Origin: a virus
IMG/VR virus record: IMGVR_UViG_3300045975_000176
Location: 1 to 40,032 of that record
Length of the DNA: 40,032 nucleotides
Direction: 5' to 3' (one strand)
Each line of letters opens with the position of its first letter. The stretch's first letter is position 1. The notes beneath the pieces are model-generated. The model worked only from the letters and a program-made list of their open reading frames with translations, ran no database searches and was not told the origin of the DNA. Of this stretch, positions 28,495 through 34,529 are shown piece by piece. The position numbers and the translations under genes were made by a program.

Positions 28495-31371
28495 TTAGGC
28501 CGCCTTCCGTGCGCGGTGTCCGAGGTTGGCCGCCAGCAGCGCAGCCGCGACGTGCGGCGGCACGGAGTTGCCACACATCCGAGTCTGCGCCTTCTTCGAG
28601 AGCTTCGTGGGCACGGGCAAGCCGAGGTCAGTGACCGTGACGACGTGTTCGATTTCGTAGTCGTGCTCAACGACTAGGCGGATCAAGAGTGAGCTCGCGC
28701 TTGACGTTGGCGCGAGAGTGGACCCACCGATGGCATCGAGCACAAAGGAGCACAAGGTTGTCCAGTGCGAGGCGAAGCTCTGGGAAGGTTGCCCATCCGC
28801 CGATATGGTGCACTGCGTATCCGGGACCGCGGCGAACCCGGTCCAGGCATCGCCGGCAACAGCCACCGTCTCGCTGGAAGACGGCGCGGCAGGCCCTGAG
28901 CCATGGCTTTGATGCGTAGAAAGCAAGCTGCTCTGGCGTACAGCCGCCCTTCCAGTTTGGCGCGCGTGGACCGGTAAAGAATGCTCGCGAGCAAGCATTC
29001 GAGCAAAATCGCCGATGTCGGTAGGTAGGGGAAACGAGACGCCCTCGGCCGCAGAACTCGCAGACGAGGGTGACTTTTCTGGACTGCGTAGCACCAGAAC
29101 GTGCTGCCCGCAGTCGATACGCGCATTCACGACTACAGGTGCGACGTTGTGGGCTTGAGGCTCGGACGAGATGTGGCCGCGCGCAGACTTCGCACGGTCT
29201 CGACTCGCGAGGGTTTGGCGGCCGCCCGCCGCCTGGGTTGCGTGGTCGCGCCATACCTGAATCTCCGCCTCGGTCTTGAAACTAGGAAAACCCTGGCAGC
29301 GGAACAGCTCGCGCGGGGTCAGCATGCGCATCCCGATGTCGACGATGGCGTATTCCTCGCCGGCAATCGTGACCGTGACCAGCCCGAAGCGCTCCTTGGT
29401 GGTGAGCGTGTCCACCGGCGCGTCGAGCGGACGGCCGGAGACGTTGGTCCCGAAGTACTTGACCAGGAAGGCCGTGACGAGCGCCTTGTTCTCGCGGCAG
29501 ACGATGGTGTCGACCGGGCGCTGGAGCTTCTGACCGGTGGCCTCGTGACCGCCGTTGTGCTTCGCCAGGAACGCGGCGACGAGCCCGAAGCGGTTGGAGG
29601 TATGCAGGCTGAAGTCGATGCACTCGGCCGCCGTGCGATAGGGCTGGCGCTTCGGGCCGTGCGTGGGTTTCGGCCACACGATCGGCTGACCATCGAAGCG
29701 GACAATGACGAACAATCGCTTGCGGCGCGTCGGGGCGCCGTGCTCGTCAGCCACCAGCTCGCGATACTCCACCACGCCGCCGAGGTTCTGGAGACGCGAC
29801 ACCCAGCGACGGAAACTCTGCCCCTTCTTCGCGGCGTTGGGTCGCCCGTCCTTGCCGAGCGGACACCAATCGCGGAACTCTTCCACGTTCTCCATGAACA
29901 GCATGTCGGGCGGGCGTCCGGTCGCTTTCTTCAGCTCGACGACGCAGCGGACCAGCTCCCACGCGAGCCCACGAACGCGACGCGCGCGGTTGCGGTCGCG
30001 GAACGGTCGACCGCCGCGCGCCTTCGAGTGATAGGTGCAGTTGTGCACGATGATGCCGTCCGCGACGAAGCTCTCGTCTTGGGCGACGCTCAGGTTGTAG
30101 ACCGTGAACAACTCGGAGCCGGTATGGATGCGTTCGCGGATGGGCGCCCACAGCAGGCCGTCCTCGACCGCAGTGTGCGCGTGCGATTCGGTGATGCTCT
30201 CGCGCCATTTCACCGACCAGGCTGGACGCACGTTGACGCGCCGCCCAGCGATCTCGTCGGGCTGATTGGTCCTCAGCACCACGTGCGCGGCGTGACCCAG
30301 CGAGGCGACCAGCGCCTTCAGCCCGAACGCGAGCGCCTTGGAAACGGTCGTCGCGATTGTCAGCGGCGTGCCGACGCCGTGCGCTACGCACCCGTCTCCG
30401 GACAGGTAGCCATCCAGAAACCACTGACGCGACTCGACCGACAGCCCAAGCAACCACCCAGGGATGGTTTTCTCTGCAGCACCGTGGCCGAAGTGCTCAC
30501 GGAGCCATTCAACTAATCCCCGATGGCTCGTCGAGAACTGATAGGCGGTCCCTGTCTCCCGCTCAGTCCACGCCAACTCCCCTGACCGGCTGCGTGTGCC
30601 AGCGCGTGGCCACTGCGCCAGCGACTCACGGAGGTCGTCCGCCTCGTGGCGTCCGCAGGTGAGGACGAGTTCTGCGCGCACGTCTGTGAGCCGCGTCCAG
30701 CCGTCGGCGACGTAGCGACCGGCAAGCCAAAGCAGTTTGAAGTCGACCTGTAGTTCACGCTCGCGATGCACCGGCACCGCAGGCGCAGCCGCCCCTGGGA
30801 ATGTCGTCGGCGACGCCCAGTACTGGCCGCGCTCAAGGCTCTTCGCAGGCGCCCAGTACGCCTGGCTCAGGCGCCTCGCCATTCCGGCGCCGCTCGTGCG
30901 GTGCTTCACGAGGAAGGGATGCTCTCCACTGACGAACAGGCCGGGGTGACCGAGCCCACGCACCTGGAGTAGCGGGCGCTCAGTGCTCATCGTGTTCGTG
31001 ACGCGGCGCCACCGTTGCTCGTGGGTCAGCACTTCCTCGCCAATTTCGATTTCCTCGATCGGCACGTAGCCGCGTCGCGCGAGCACCATCGTGCCGGCCG
31101 GGAAACAGTCAGGCGAGAACCAGGCGAAGCGGCAGTGCTTGCCCGTGAGCAACGTGCCGTAGTCGACCGAGCGGATGTTGGTCTGCACGTGGCGCGTCTT
31201 CGGATGGTTCGCGGCGTGCATCGCGAGCGCTTCCGCGTCGTGGTTGATGGCCACGTCGGGCGAGCGGCCGGTGGCCCACTCGATCCCGACCGAGGCGCCA
31301 CCACCACCCGCGAACCCGTCGATACAGCCTTCGTCGTCGTAGAGCCGGACTTGCGGAACGCGGGGCTTCAT
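28495..31371 (-). CDS. DNA cytosine-C5 methyltransferase with an intein and a nested HNH insertion (958 aa precursor)
   Basis: Motif I is DGFAGGGGASVGIEWA (18-33). Motif IV is FSPD-C, split by the intein so that the catalytic cysteine (residue 445) is the first residue after it. Motif VI is ENVEEFRDW (about 494-502), VIII is RRKRLFVI (549-556), IX is LTPRELFRCQGFP (684-696), X is GNSVPP near the end. Residues 89-444 are the intein. Residues 697-901 (615 bases, a multiple of three) are an inserted Ser/Ala-rich segment that is the other-frame reading of an HNH gene. Without both, about 397 residues remain, the family's normal size. It would methylate phage DNA against host restriction. Confidence 0.9.
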   Translation of the reverse strand: MKPRVPQVRLYDDEGCIDGFAGGGGASVGIEWATGRSPDVAINHDAEALAMHAANHPKTRHVQTNIRSVDYGTLLTGKHCRFAWFSPDCFPAGTMVLARRGYVPIEEIEIGEEVLTHEQRWRRVTNTMSTERPLLQVRGLGHPGLFVSGEHPFLVKHRTSGAGMARRLSQAYWAPAKSLERGQYWASPTTFPGAAAPAVPVHRERELQVDFKLLWLAGRYVADGWTRLTDVRAELVLTCGRHEADDLRESLAQWPRAGTRSRSGELAWTERETGTAYQFSTSHRGLVEWLREHFGHGAAEKTIPGWLLGLSVESRQWFLDGYLSGDGCVAHGVGTPLTIATTVSKALAFGLKALVASLGHAAHVVLRTNQPDEIAGRRVNVRPAWSVKWRESITESHAHTAVEDGLLWAPIRERIHTGSELFTVYNLSVAQDESFVADGIIVHNCTYHSKARGGRPFRDRNRARRVRGLAWELVRCVVELKKATGRPPDMLFMENVEEFRDWCPLGKDGRPNAAKKGQSFRRWVSRLQNLGGVVEYRELVADEHGAPTRRKRLFVIVRFDGQPIVWPKPTHGPKRQPYRTAAECIDFSLHTSNRFGLVAAFLAKHNGGHEATGQKLQRPVDTIVCRENKALVTAFLVKYFGTNVSGRPLDAPVDTLTTKERFGLVTVTIAGEEYAIVDIGMRMLTPRELFRCQGFPSFKTEAEIQVWRDHATQAAGGRQTLASRDRAKSARGHISSEPQAHNVAPVVVNARIDCGQHVLVLRSPEKSPSSASSAAEGVSFPLPTDIGDFARMLAREHSLPVHARQTGRAAVRQSSLLSTHQSHGSGPAAPSSSETVAVAGDAWTGFAAVPDTQCTISADGQPSQSFASHWTTLCSFVLDAIGGSTLAPTSSASSLLIRLVVEHDYEIEHVVTVTDLGLPVPTKLSKKAQTRMCGNSVPPHVAAALLAANLGHRARKAA
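28667..29254 (-). CDS. HNH endonuclease nested in the methyltransferase gene (195 aa)
   Basis: Read in the -1 frame relative to the methyltransferase. N-terminal zinc-finger units (CEVCARP, CSRECAYR, CEFCGRGR, CSNACSRAF) lead to an HNH nuclease domain (CRRCLDRVRRGPGYAVHHIG then LDNLVLLCARCHRWVH). ATG 29254 has GGAG eight bases upstream. Its TGA at 28667-28669 overlaps the codons where conserved methyltransferase sequence returns (GTT-GAG; EHDYEIEH). A 6-bp repeat CCTAGT occurs at both borders. No room for a group I intron core. It is likely a free-standing homing-type nuclease gene lodged between motif IX and X. Confidence 0.85.
   Translation of the reverse strand: MARPRNPGGGRPPNPRESRPCEVCARPHLVRASSPQRRTCSRECAYRLRAARSGATQSRKVTLVCEFCGRGRLVSPTYRHRRFCSNACSRAFFTGPRAPNWKGGCTPEQLAFYASKPWLRACRAVFQRDGGCCRRCLDRVRRGPGYAVHHIGGWATFPELRLALDNLVLLCARCHRWVHSRANVKRELTLDPPSR
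30040..31107 (-). mobile_element. Methyltransferase intein with LAGLIDADG motifs (356 aa)
   Basis: Starts at Cys89 (CFPAGTMVLARRGYVPIEEI, block A), with SGEH (148-151) in place of block B TxxH, and ends FTVYNLSVAQDESF then VADGIIVHN; the next residue is Cys445. The endonuclease domain has two dodecapeptide-like motifs, LLWLAGRYVADGW (214-225) and QWFLDGYLSGDG (316-327). Thus it is a full intein with an in-frame homing endonuclease, inserted at the invariant catalytic residue of motif IV. Confidence 0.92.
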
Positions 31372-31823
31372 CGGACCAGCTCCTGAATCTTGTCGGCGAT
31401 CCGCTCGACGTCGGTCGACGTGCTCGGGATGCCGAGGTTGGCCGATTGCATGACGTCACCGAGGCCGGATACGAGGTCGGCACCCCATGTCGGATTGGCC
31501 GTCCCGATGTTCCAGTCGCGCCCGGCGCCGGCAGACACCTGCAGGAACCCCGGGTATTCGACCGTCGCGGTGATGCCGCGCTTCGCGAGCGCGGCGACCA
31601 CGGTCTGAAGGTTGACGGATGGCGCGGGTGTGCCGGTACTGAGCACCGGTTCATCGGCCGCCACGCCCATGTGCGACGTGCCGATCACGAACGTGCACAG
31701 GTTTTCCACAGCCTTGAGTTCGGCCAGGAGTTCGGCGTGCTCGTCAGCGCCGTCCGACGTCTGAATCACGACGTGGGCCCGGCTGACGATGTCTTGCAAC
31801 TGGCGGACAGTGAGCGTGTTCAT
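31368..31823 (-). CDS. Hypothetical protein upstream of the methyltransferase (151 aa)
   Basis: Starts with a helix (TVRQLQDIVSRAHVVIQTSD) and includes LAELKAVENLCTFVIGTSHM, then ALAKRGITATVEYPGFLQVS (a strand pair) and a C-terminal helix (DVERIADKIQELVR). ATGA overlap with the methyltransferase. No family recognised. Its coupling suggests that it is made in step with the methyltransferase. Confidence 0.7.
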   Translation of the reverse strand: MNTLTVRQLQDIVSRAHVVIQTSDGADEHAELLAELKAVENLCTFVIGTSHMGVAADEPVLSTGTPAPSVNLQTVVAALAKRGITATVEYPGFLQVSAGAGRDWNIGTANPTWGADLVSGLGDVMQSANLGIPSTSTDVERIADKIQELVR

Positions 31824-31828
31824 GTGAT

Positions 31829-32089
31829 CTACTCCCAGCCGCGCAAGAAGCCGGCGATGTCGGGGCCCCAGACGTACCGCTGCGTGACGGTGCGACGGCG
31901 CGTGGTGAGTCCGACCTTGGCGCGTTCGAGCGGCGCTGACTCACGCACGAGCATGAGATTGACGAGCACCGGGGGGATGCCCTCGGCGATGAGCGCGTCC
32001 GGCGTATACGCCTCGCGGTGACGCGCGATGAAGGCCAGCACGTTCCGCACGGCCGGCGTCAAGAGCGGTTGCACTTCTGAGTGTCTCAT
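31829..32089 (-). CDS. Small wHTH-like protein, first gene of the leftward unit (86 aa)
   Basis: Sequence VQPLLTPAVRNVLAFIARHR, then EAYTPDALIAEGIPPVLVNL, has helix-helix-helix spacing like a winged-helix DNA-binding domain, but I do not recognise a family. The predicted -10 lies only nine bases upstream of the ATG, so the transcript could be leaderless. It faces the XRE gene across the operator array, a typical lysis-lysogeny or early-late switch layout. Confidence 0.65.
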   Translation of the reverse strand: MRHSEVQPLLTPAVRNVLAFIARHREAYTPDALIAEGIPPVLVNLMLVRESAPLERAKVGLTTRRRTVTQRYVWGPDIAGFLRGWE

Positions 32090-32104
32090 GTTGCCAACGG
32101 TAAC
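32090..32104. promoter_or_regulatory. Operator-like dyad O1
   Basis: GTTGCCAACGGTAAC, an imperfect palindrome with consensus GTTGCC-NNN-GGYAAC. It overlaps the predicted -10 of the leftward promoter and abuts the start codon of the gene at 32089. Confidence 0.75.
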
Positions 32105-32126
32105 ACGGCAGTGTTGCCATTGTCAA
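32098..32126 (-). promoter_or_regulatory. Leftward promoter
   Basis: A consensus -35 box TTGACA (minus strand, 32121-32126) lies 17 bases from a weak -10 TTACCG (32098-32103). Both boxes fall within operator dyads O2 and O1, so binding would block transcription. The predicted start is within a few bases of the ATG at 32089. Confidence 0.55.
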
Positions 32127-32127
32127 C
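32113..32127. promoter_or_regulatory. Operator-like dyad O2
   Basis: GTTGCCATTGTCAAC, same consensus as O1 and O3, 23 bases from O1 and 22 bases from O3 (first base to first base), i.e. about two helical turns. It contains the leftward -35 box. Confidence 0.8.
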
Positions 32128-32134
32128 TCTACCT

Positions 32135-32149
32135 GTTGTCATCGGCAAC
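32135..32149. promoter_or_regulatory. Operator-like dyad O3
   Basis: GTTGTCATCGGCAAC, same consensus. It lies 14 bases upstream of the XRE start at 32164, where it could autoregulate the rightward gene. Confidence 0.75.
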
Positions 32150-32163
32150 TCGGGTATGAGAGA

Positions 32164-32397
32164 ATGGCGGCTATGACGCTGACGCCCTGGACTCAAGCGC
32201 AGTGGACCGCCGCCGCGAAAGCGCTCACGCCGAAACGCCTGCGGGCTCGGCGACTACAGCGCCTGCTCACCCTCGAACAGGTCGGCGACGCGATCGGGGT
32301 GAAGCGGTCCACGGTCTCACGGTGGGAAAACGGGGACCGCGACATTCCGCCCCTGGCCCTGCGGTCCCTGGTGCAGCTACTCGACATCGACATCTAG
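32164..32397 (+). CDS. XRE-family HTH regulator (77 aa)
   Basis: The only supported rightward gene. The region QRLLTLEQVGDAIGVKRSTV then SRWENGDRDIPPLALRSLVQ is a canonical lambda-repressor-like helix-turn-helix. The start may be 32164 or the ATG at 32173; neither has a strong ribosome site. It has no protease or oligomerisation domain beyond the HTH. Predicted to bind the three dyads just upstream and control both divergent genes. It is convergent with the gene at 32394, sharing a CTAG as both stop codons. Confidence 0.85.
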   Translation: MAAMTLTPWTQAQWTAAAKALTPKRLRARRLQRLLTLEQVGDAIGVKRSTVSRWENGDRDIPPLALRSLVQLLDIDI

Positions 32398-32864
32398 CGT
32401 TCACACGTGCTCCCTAAGCACTCGAAGAACCTCGGCGACCCCGGGATCACGACGCCCCGCATCACCGTGAGGTCGCCTCCGGGCGGTTCCGCGTTCAACT
32501 GTCGGCGCGGTCCGCCTGATCCGGTAATCCCACGACTCGGCCAGATCGCGTGCTCGCTGTTCTCCTTGAACGTCTTGAGGCGCACCGGCATCGGTGGACA
32601 GTCATTGCCGCAACCCACCGTCAGCGGAACGCGCATCCAGAGGTTGACTTCCTCCCCACGGTCGCCATAGAGGATGATGACCGCGTTCCCGGTGTCGCCC
32701 GTTTGGTCGATCCCGACGCGATCGATGTAGTCGACGCTCCAGCCCGGTTGCACCTCCACGCTGTTGCGGCCGGCCTGGAACGCGATGATCACGAACGCCG
32801 CGAGCGCGACCACGTCGAGAACGATGCGGACCCCTGTTGTTCTCCCTTGCGTTACCTCGTTCAT
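32394..32864 (-). CDS. Single-pass membrane protein (156 aa)
   Basis: The ATG at 32864 overlaps the preceding stop (ATGA). Residues about 14-31 (IVLDVVALAAFVIIAFQAG) are one membrane helix, with a long periplasmic or cytoplasmic domain after it (WSVDYIDRVGIDQTGDTGNA, VIILYGDRGEEVNLWMRVPL) and a Cys pair (CGNDC) plus another pair (CLGSTC) at the end. End-to-end with the XRE gene. Function unknown. Confidence 0.75.
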   Translation of the reverse strand: MNEVTQGRTTGVRIVLDVVALAAFVIIAFQAGRNSVEVQPGWSVDYIDRVGIDQTGDTGNAVIILYGDRGEEVNLWMRVPLTVGCGNDCPPMPVRLKTFKENSEHAIWPSRGITGSGGPRRQLNAEPPGGDLTVMRGVVIPGSPRFFECLGSTCER

Positions 32865-33307
32865 GACTGCTCCTGTGCGTGCTGGTTCTGTGCGTACTCC
32901 GGGTGCTTGTCCTTCATGTGCGCGGCGAGCTGCTTGAATGAGCGATGACAGCACGGACAGACGCCGTGCGCGATGCGCTGCTCCAGACGCTGCTTAGCGG
33001 CCTTGGCTTTGCCCGCTTGGATGGCGGCACCTTTCGCGCGTGACTCGGCCCACTGCCGGCTGCTGCGCTCAGACTCGACGGCTTGGCGCTCGCGCGCGAG
33101 CTGCTGTTCTAGCTCGGCGATCCGCTTCTCTTCCTTCGTCTTGTCGAAATAGCCCTGCGAATGCCCGCTTGGGCAGTAGAACGGCTGATGGTCTTTGCGT
33201 CGCTGGTTATCGAAGTCGTTCGGAACGGCGAATATGATCCCGCATCGACAGCACTCCATCACCCACAGGGCCGGCATCCCGGCCACGTTCGTGATCGTCG
33301 ATCCCAT
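32861..33307 (-). CDS. Zinc-ribbon and C2H2 zinc-finger coiled-coil protein (148 aa)
   Basis: GGAGG lies nine bases before the ATG at 33307. An N-terminal ribbon (MECCRCGIIFAV, then FYCPSGH) is followed by a coiled coil (KEEKRIAELEQQLARERQAV, ESERSSRQWAESRAKG) and a C-terminal classic finger CPCCHRSFKQLAAHMKDKH. This three-part protein type is found in many phages of unknown role, and likely binds nucleic acid or protein. Confidence 0.8.
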   Translation of the reverse strand: MGSTITNVAGMPALWVMECCRCGIIFAVPNDFDNQRRKDHQPFYCPSGHSQGYFDKTKEEKRIAELEQQLARERQAVESERSSRQWAESRAKGAAIQAGKAKAAKQRLEQRIAHGVCPCCHRSFKQLAAHMKDKHPEYAQNQHAQEQS

Positions 33308-33311
33308 GTCC

Positions 33312-33521
33312 CTAGCCTCCAGTCTCCATTTCAAATAAGTTCTGCTGCCCCTTCGGCGGCGCGGCCGGCACGAGCACCCTGGCGCCCTGGTCGTCACGCA
33401 AGCACGGCGGGCCCGGCGAGCTACCCTCCATCCGGATCAACCCCCTGGCGAACGCTTCCATCGTCAGCTCGCCACGCAGCACGCGATCACGAAACAGGTT
33501 CACGCCCGGCTTGTGACTCAC
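33312..33521 (-). CDS. Hypothetical small protein with clamp-binding-like motif (69 aa)
   Basis: GTG start. Helix-rich: NLFRDRVLRGELTMEAFARG, then RMEGSSPGPPCLRDDQGARV. The C-terminal QQNLFEME resembles the QxxLF motif by which proteins bind the bacterial sliding clamp; its terminal place supports but does not prove this. The ribosome site is weak. The gene is shortened relative to its frame and may begin further upstream in another way. Confidence 0.5.
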   Translation of the reverse strand: MSHKPGVNLFRDRVLRGELTMEAFARGLIRMEGSSPGPPCLRDDQGARVLVPAAPPKGQQNLFEMETGG

Positions 33522-33527
33522 TGTCGG

Positions 33528-33767
33528 TCACGCCCGATCCTTTCCGCAGCGCGTGCACTGCCAGCGACACCGCCGCGTGCGTGGTGGCGCCGACATCAGC
33601 GCCACGTAGTGGCCCAACGCCCGGCAGCGCCGCACCCAGGCCGGCGTCTGCCGTTCGATCTCCTCGGCCCGGCGGTGAAACTCTTCCGCCAGGGCCTCCG
33701 GGACGTGGACGGGCTCGTCTTCGTAGTCGTACGCGTCGAGCGCGACGCGGCTCCCGTGGTGACTCAT
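33528..33767 (-). CDS. Small protein with terminal CxxC finger (79 aa)
   Basis: ATGA overlap with the upstream gene. The helix VPEALAEEFHRRAEEIERQT is followed by a basic tail and RCRWQCTRCGKDRA, a lone zinc knuckle. Such proteins often act as nucleic-acid binders. Function unknown. Confidence 0.7.
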   Translation of the reverse strand: MSHHGSRVALDAYDYEDEPVHVPEALAEEFHRRAEEIERQTPAWVRRCRALGHYVALMSAPPRTRRCRWQCTRCGKDRA

Positions 33768-34108
33768 GGCTGGAACCCGCGTTTCGGGCCTTCGGTGTTC
33801 GCCCACTCGCGCCAGCTCGTGGCATCGCGCGCCACGTCTGCCGAAGGCGGATCACTGGCCAGGCGATACTCCGCCGTGACGTAGCGACCGCCGCCGAAGC
33901 CGTTACGCCCGCGCGAGCAGATATGTACCCATCCGGGCTCCGCCGTGACCTGATACACCGCGATCGTCTCGTCCGAGCGCGGCGTGTCGGTGAGCTGGTC
34001 GAGCGCGTCCCACGTGCCGTCCTTCGCCTGCACCGCCCGTAAGAAGAACGGGGCACGCTTGAGCAGCAGCGTCACGCCTTCGGCTGGTCCGTCCAAGAAG
34101 CGCGTCAT
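33764..34108 (-). CDS. Hypothetical phage protein (114 aa)
   Basis: ATG 34108 overlaps the preceding stop. Sequence FFLRAVQAKDGTWDALDQLT, then VYQVTAEPGWVHICSRGRNG is typical of a small conserved phage protein of unknown role. It follows the zinc-ribbon genes and is co-translated with them. Confidence 0.7.
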   Translation of the reverse strand: MTRFLDGPAEGVTLLLKRAPFFLRAVQAKDGTWDALDQLTDTPRSDETIAVYQVTAEPGWVHICSRGRNGFGGGRYVTAEYRLASDPPSADVARDATSWREWANTEGPKRGFQP

Positions 34109-34371
34109 TTCCGTCTGAACTCGTCGGCCGCCTGGCAGGTGGCGAAGTGCGACTCCGCGTTCGAGAAGTAGGCGATGACGCGGTTGGTGCCGGCCTCGCT
34201 CTCGCTCTTGCGCGGCACGGCGCCTTTGTCCATCGGCATGCGCTTGCCGTTCAAGGTCTCGTAGTAGTCGATCTCCGCGCCGCACTTCGTCGACTTGCAG
34301 GTGCCAGGCTCTTTGCTGTCCTCGTAGAGCCGAATGAGCACTTCCTTCTTCTGGGGGGTTGCGGTCGTCAT
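34105..34371 (-). CDS. Small CxxC...C protein (88 aa)
   Basis: The ATG at 34371 has GAGGAGG upstream, a very strong ribosome site. Sequence TCKSTKCGAEIDYYETLNGK contains a CxxxxC pair and AESHFATCQAADEFRR a further Cys/His, together a likely single zinc site. The MPMDKGAVPRK segment is common in small phage proteins that resemble a zinc-binding 'hot-dog-free' module; I do not assign a function. ATGA overlap with the tiny upstream gene. Confidence 0.75.
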   Translation of the reverse strand: MTTATPQKKEVLIRLYEDSKEPGTCKSTKCGAEIDYYETLNGKRMPMDKGAVPRKSESEAGTNRVIAYFSNAESHFATCQAADEFRRK

Positions 34372-34529
34372 GTGAGCCTCCTCGTCACGATCCAGCCCGG
34401 CGACGAATGCCCGCAGTAGATGCACCGCAGGCAGATGTGTTCGGGTTTAAGGTGGAGCTGCTTGTAGTGCCCGCCGTTGACGAGCACGCACCAGATCCAA
34501 CGCCAGCGCTCGCGAAGCCTGGCGATCAC
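34368..34529 (-). CDS. Tiny zinc-ribbon protein (53 aa)
   Basis: Too short for length-limited ORF lists. GTG start overlaps the previous stop (GTGA) and its own TGA overlaps the next ATG. The peptide is basic (MIARLRERWRWIWCVLVNGG, then HYKQLHLKPEHICLRCIYCG). C-x2-C-x2-C spacing, with H residues nearby, suits one metal site. Reliable because it fills a 160-base gap with coupled junctions at both ends. Confidence 0.75.
   Translation of the reverse strand: MIARLRERWRWIWCVLVNGGHYKQLHLKPEHICLRCIYCGHSSPGWIVTRRLT

Noticed and set aside
28667-29283. Group I intron carrying the HNH gene in the methyltransferase
   Set aside because: HNH coding takes all but about 30 bases of the insert, leaving no room for an intron core; the ends lack the U...G rule in a frame-restoring position.
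28669-29283. Second intein in the methyltransferase
   Set aside because: No Cys/Ser start with block A and no His-Asn end; starts SFKTEAE and ends LVV before EHDYEIEH.
29287-29293. GGGTTTT slippery heptamer in phase (G-GGT-TTT) before the HNH insert
   Set aside because: A -1 slip reads TCC then TAG, so it cannot fuse to the HNH; a shortened enzyme is the only outcome, which is speculative.
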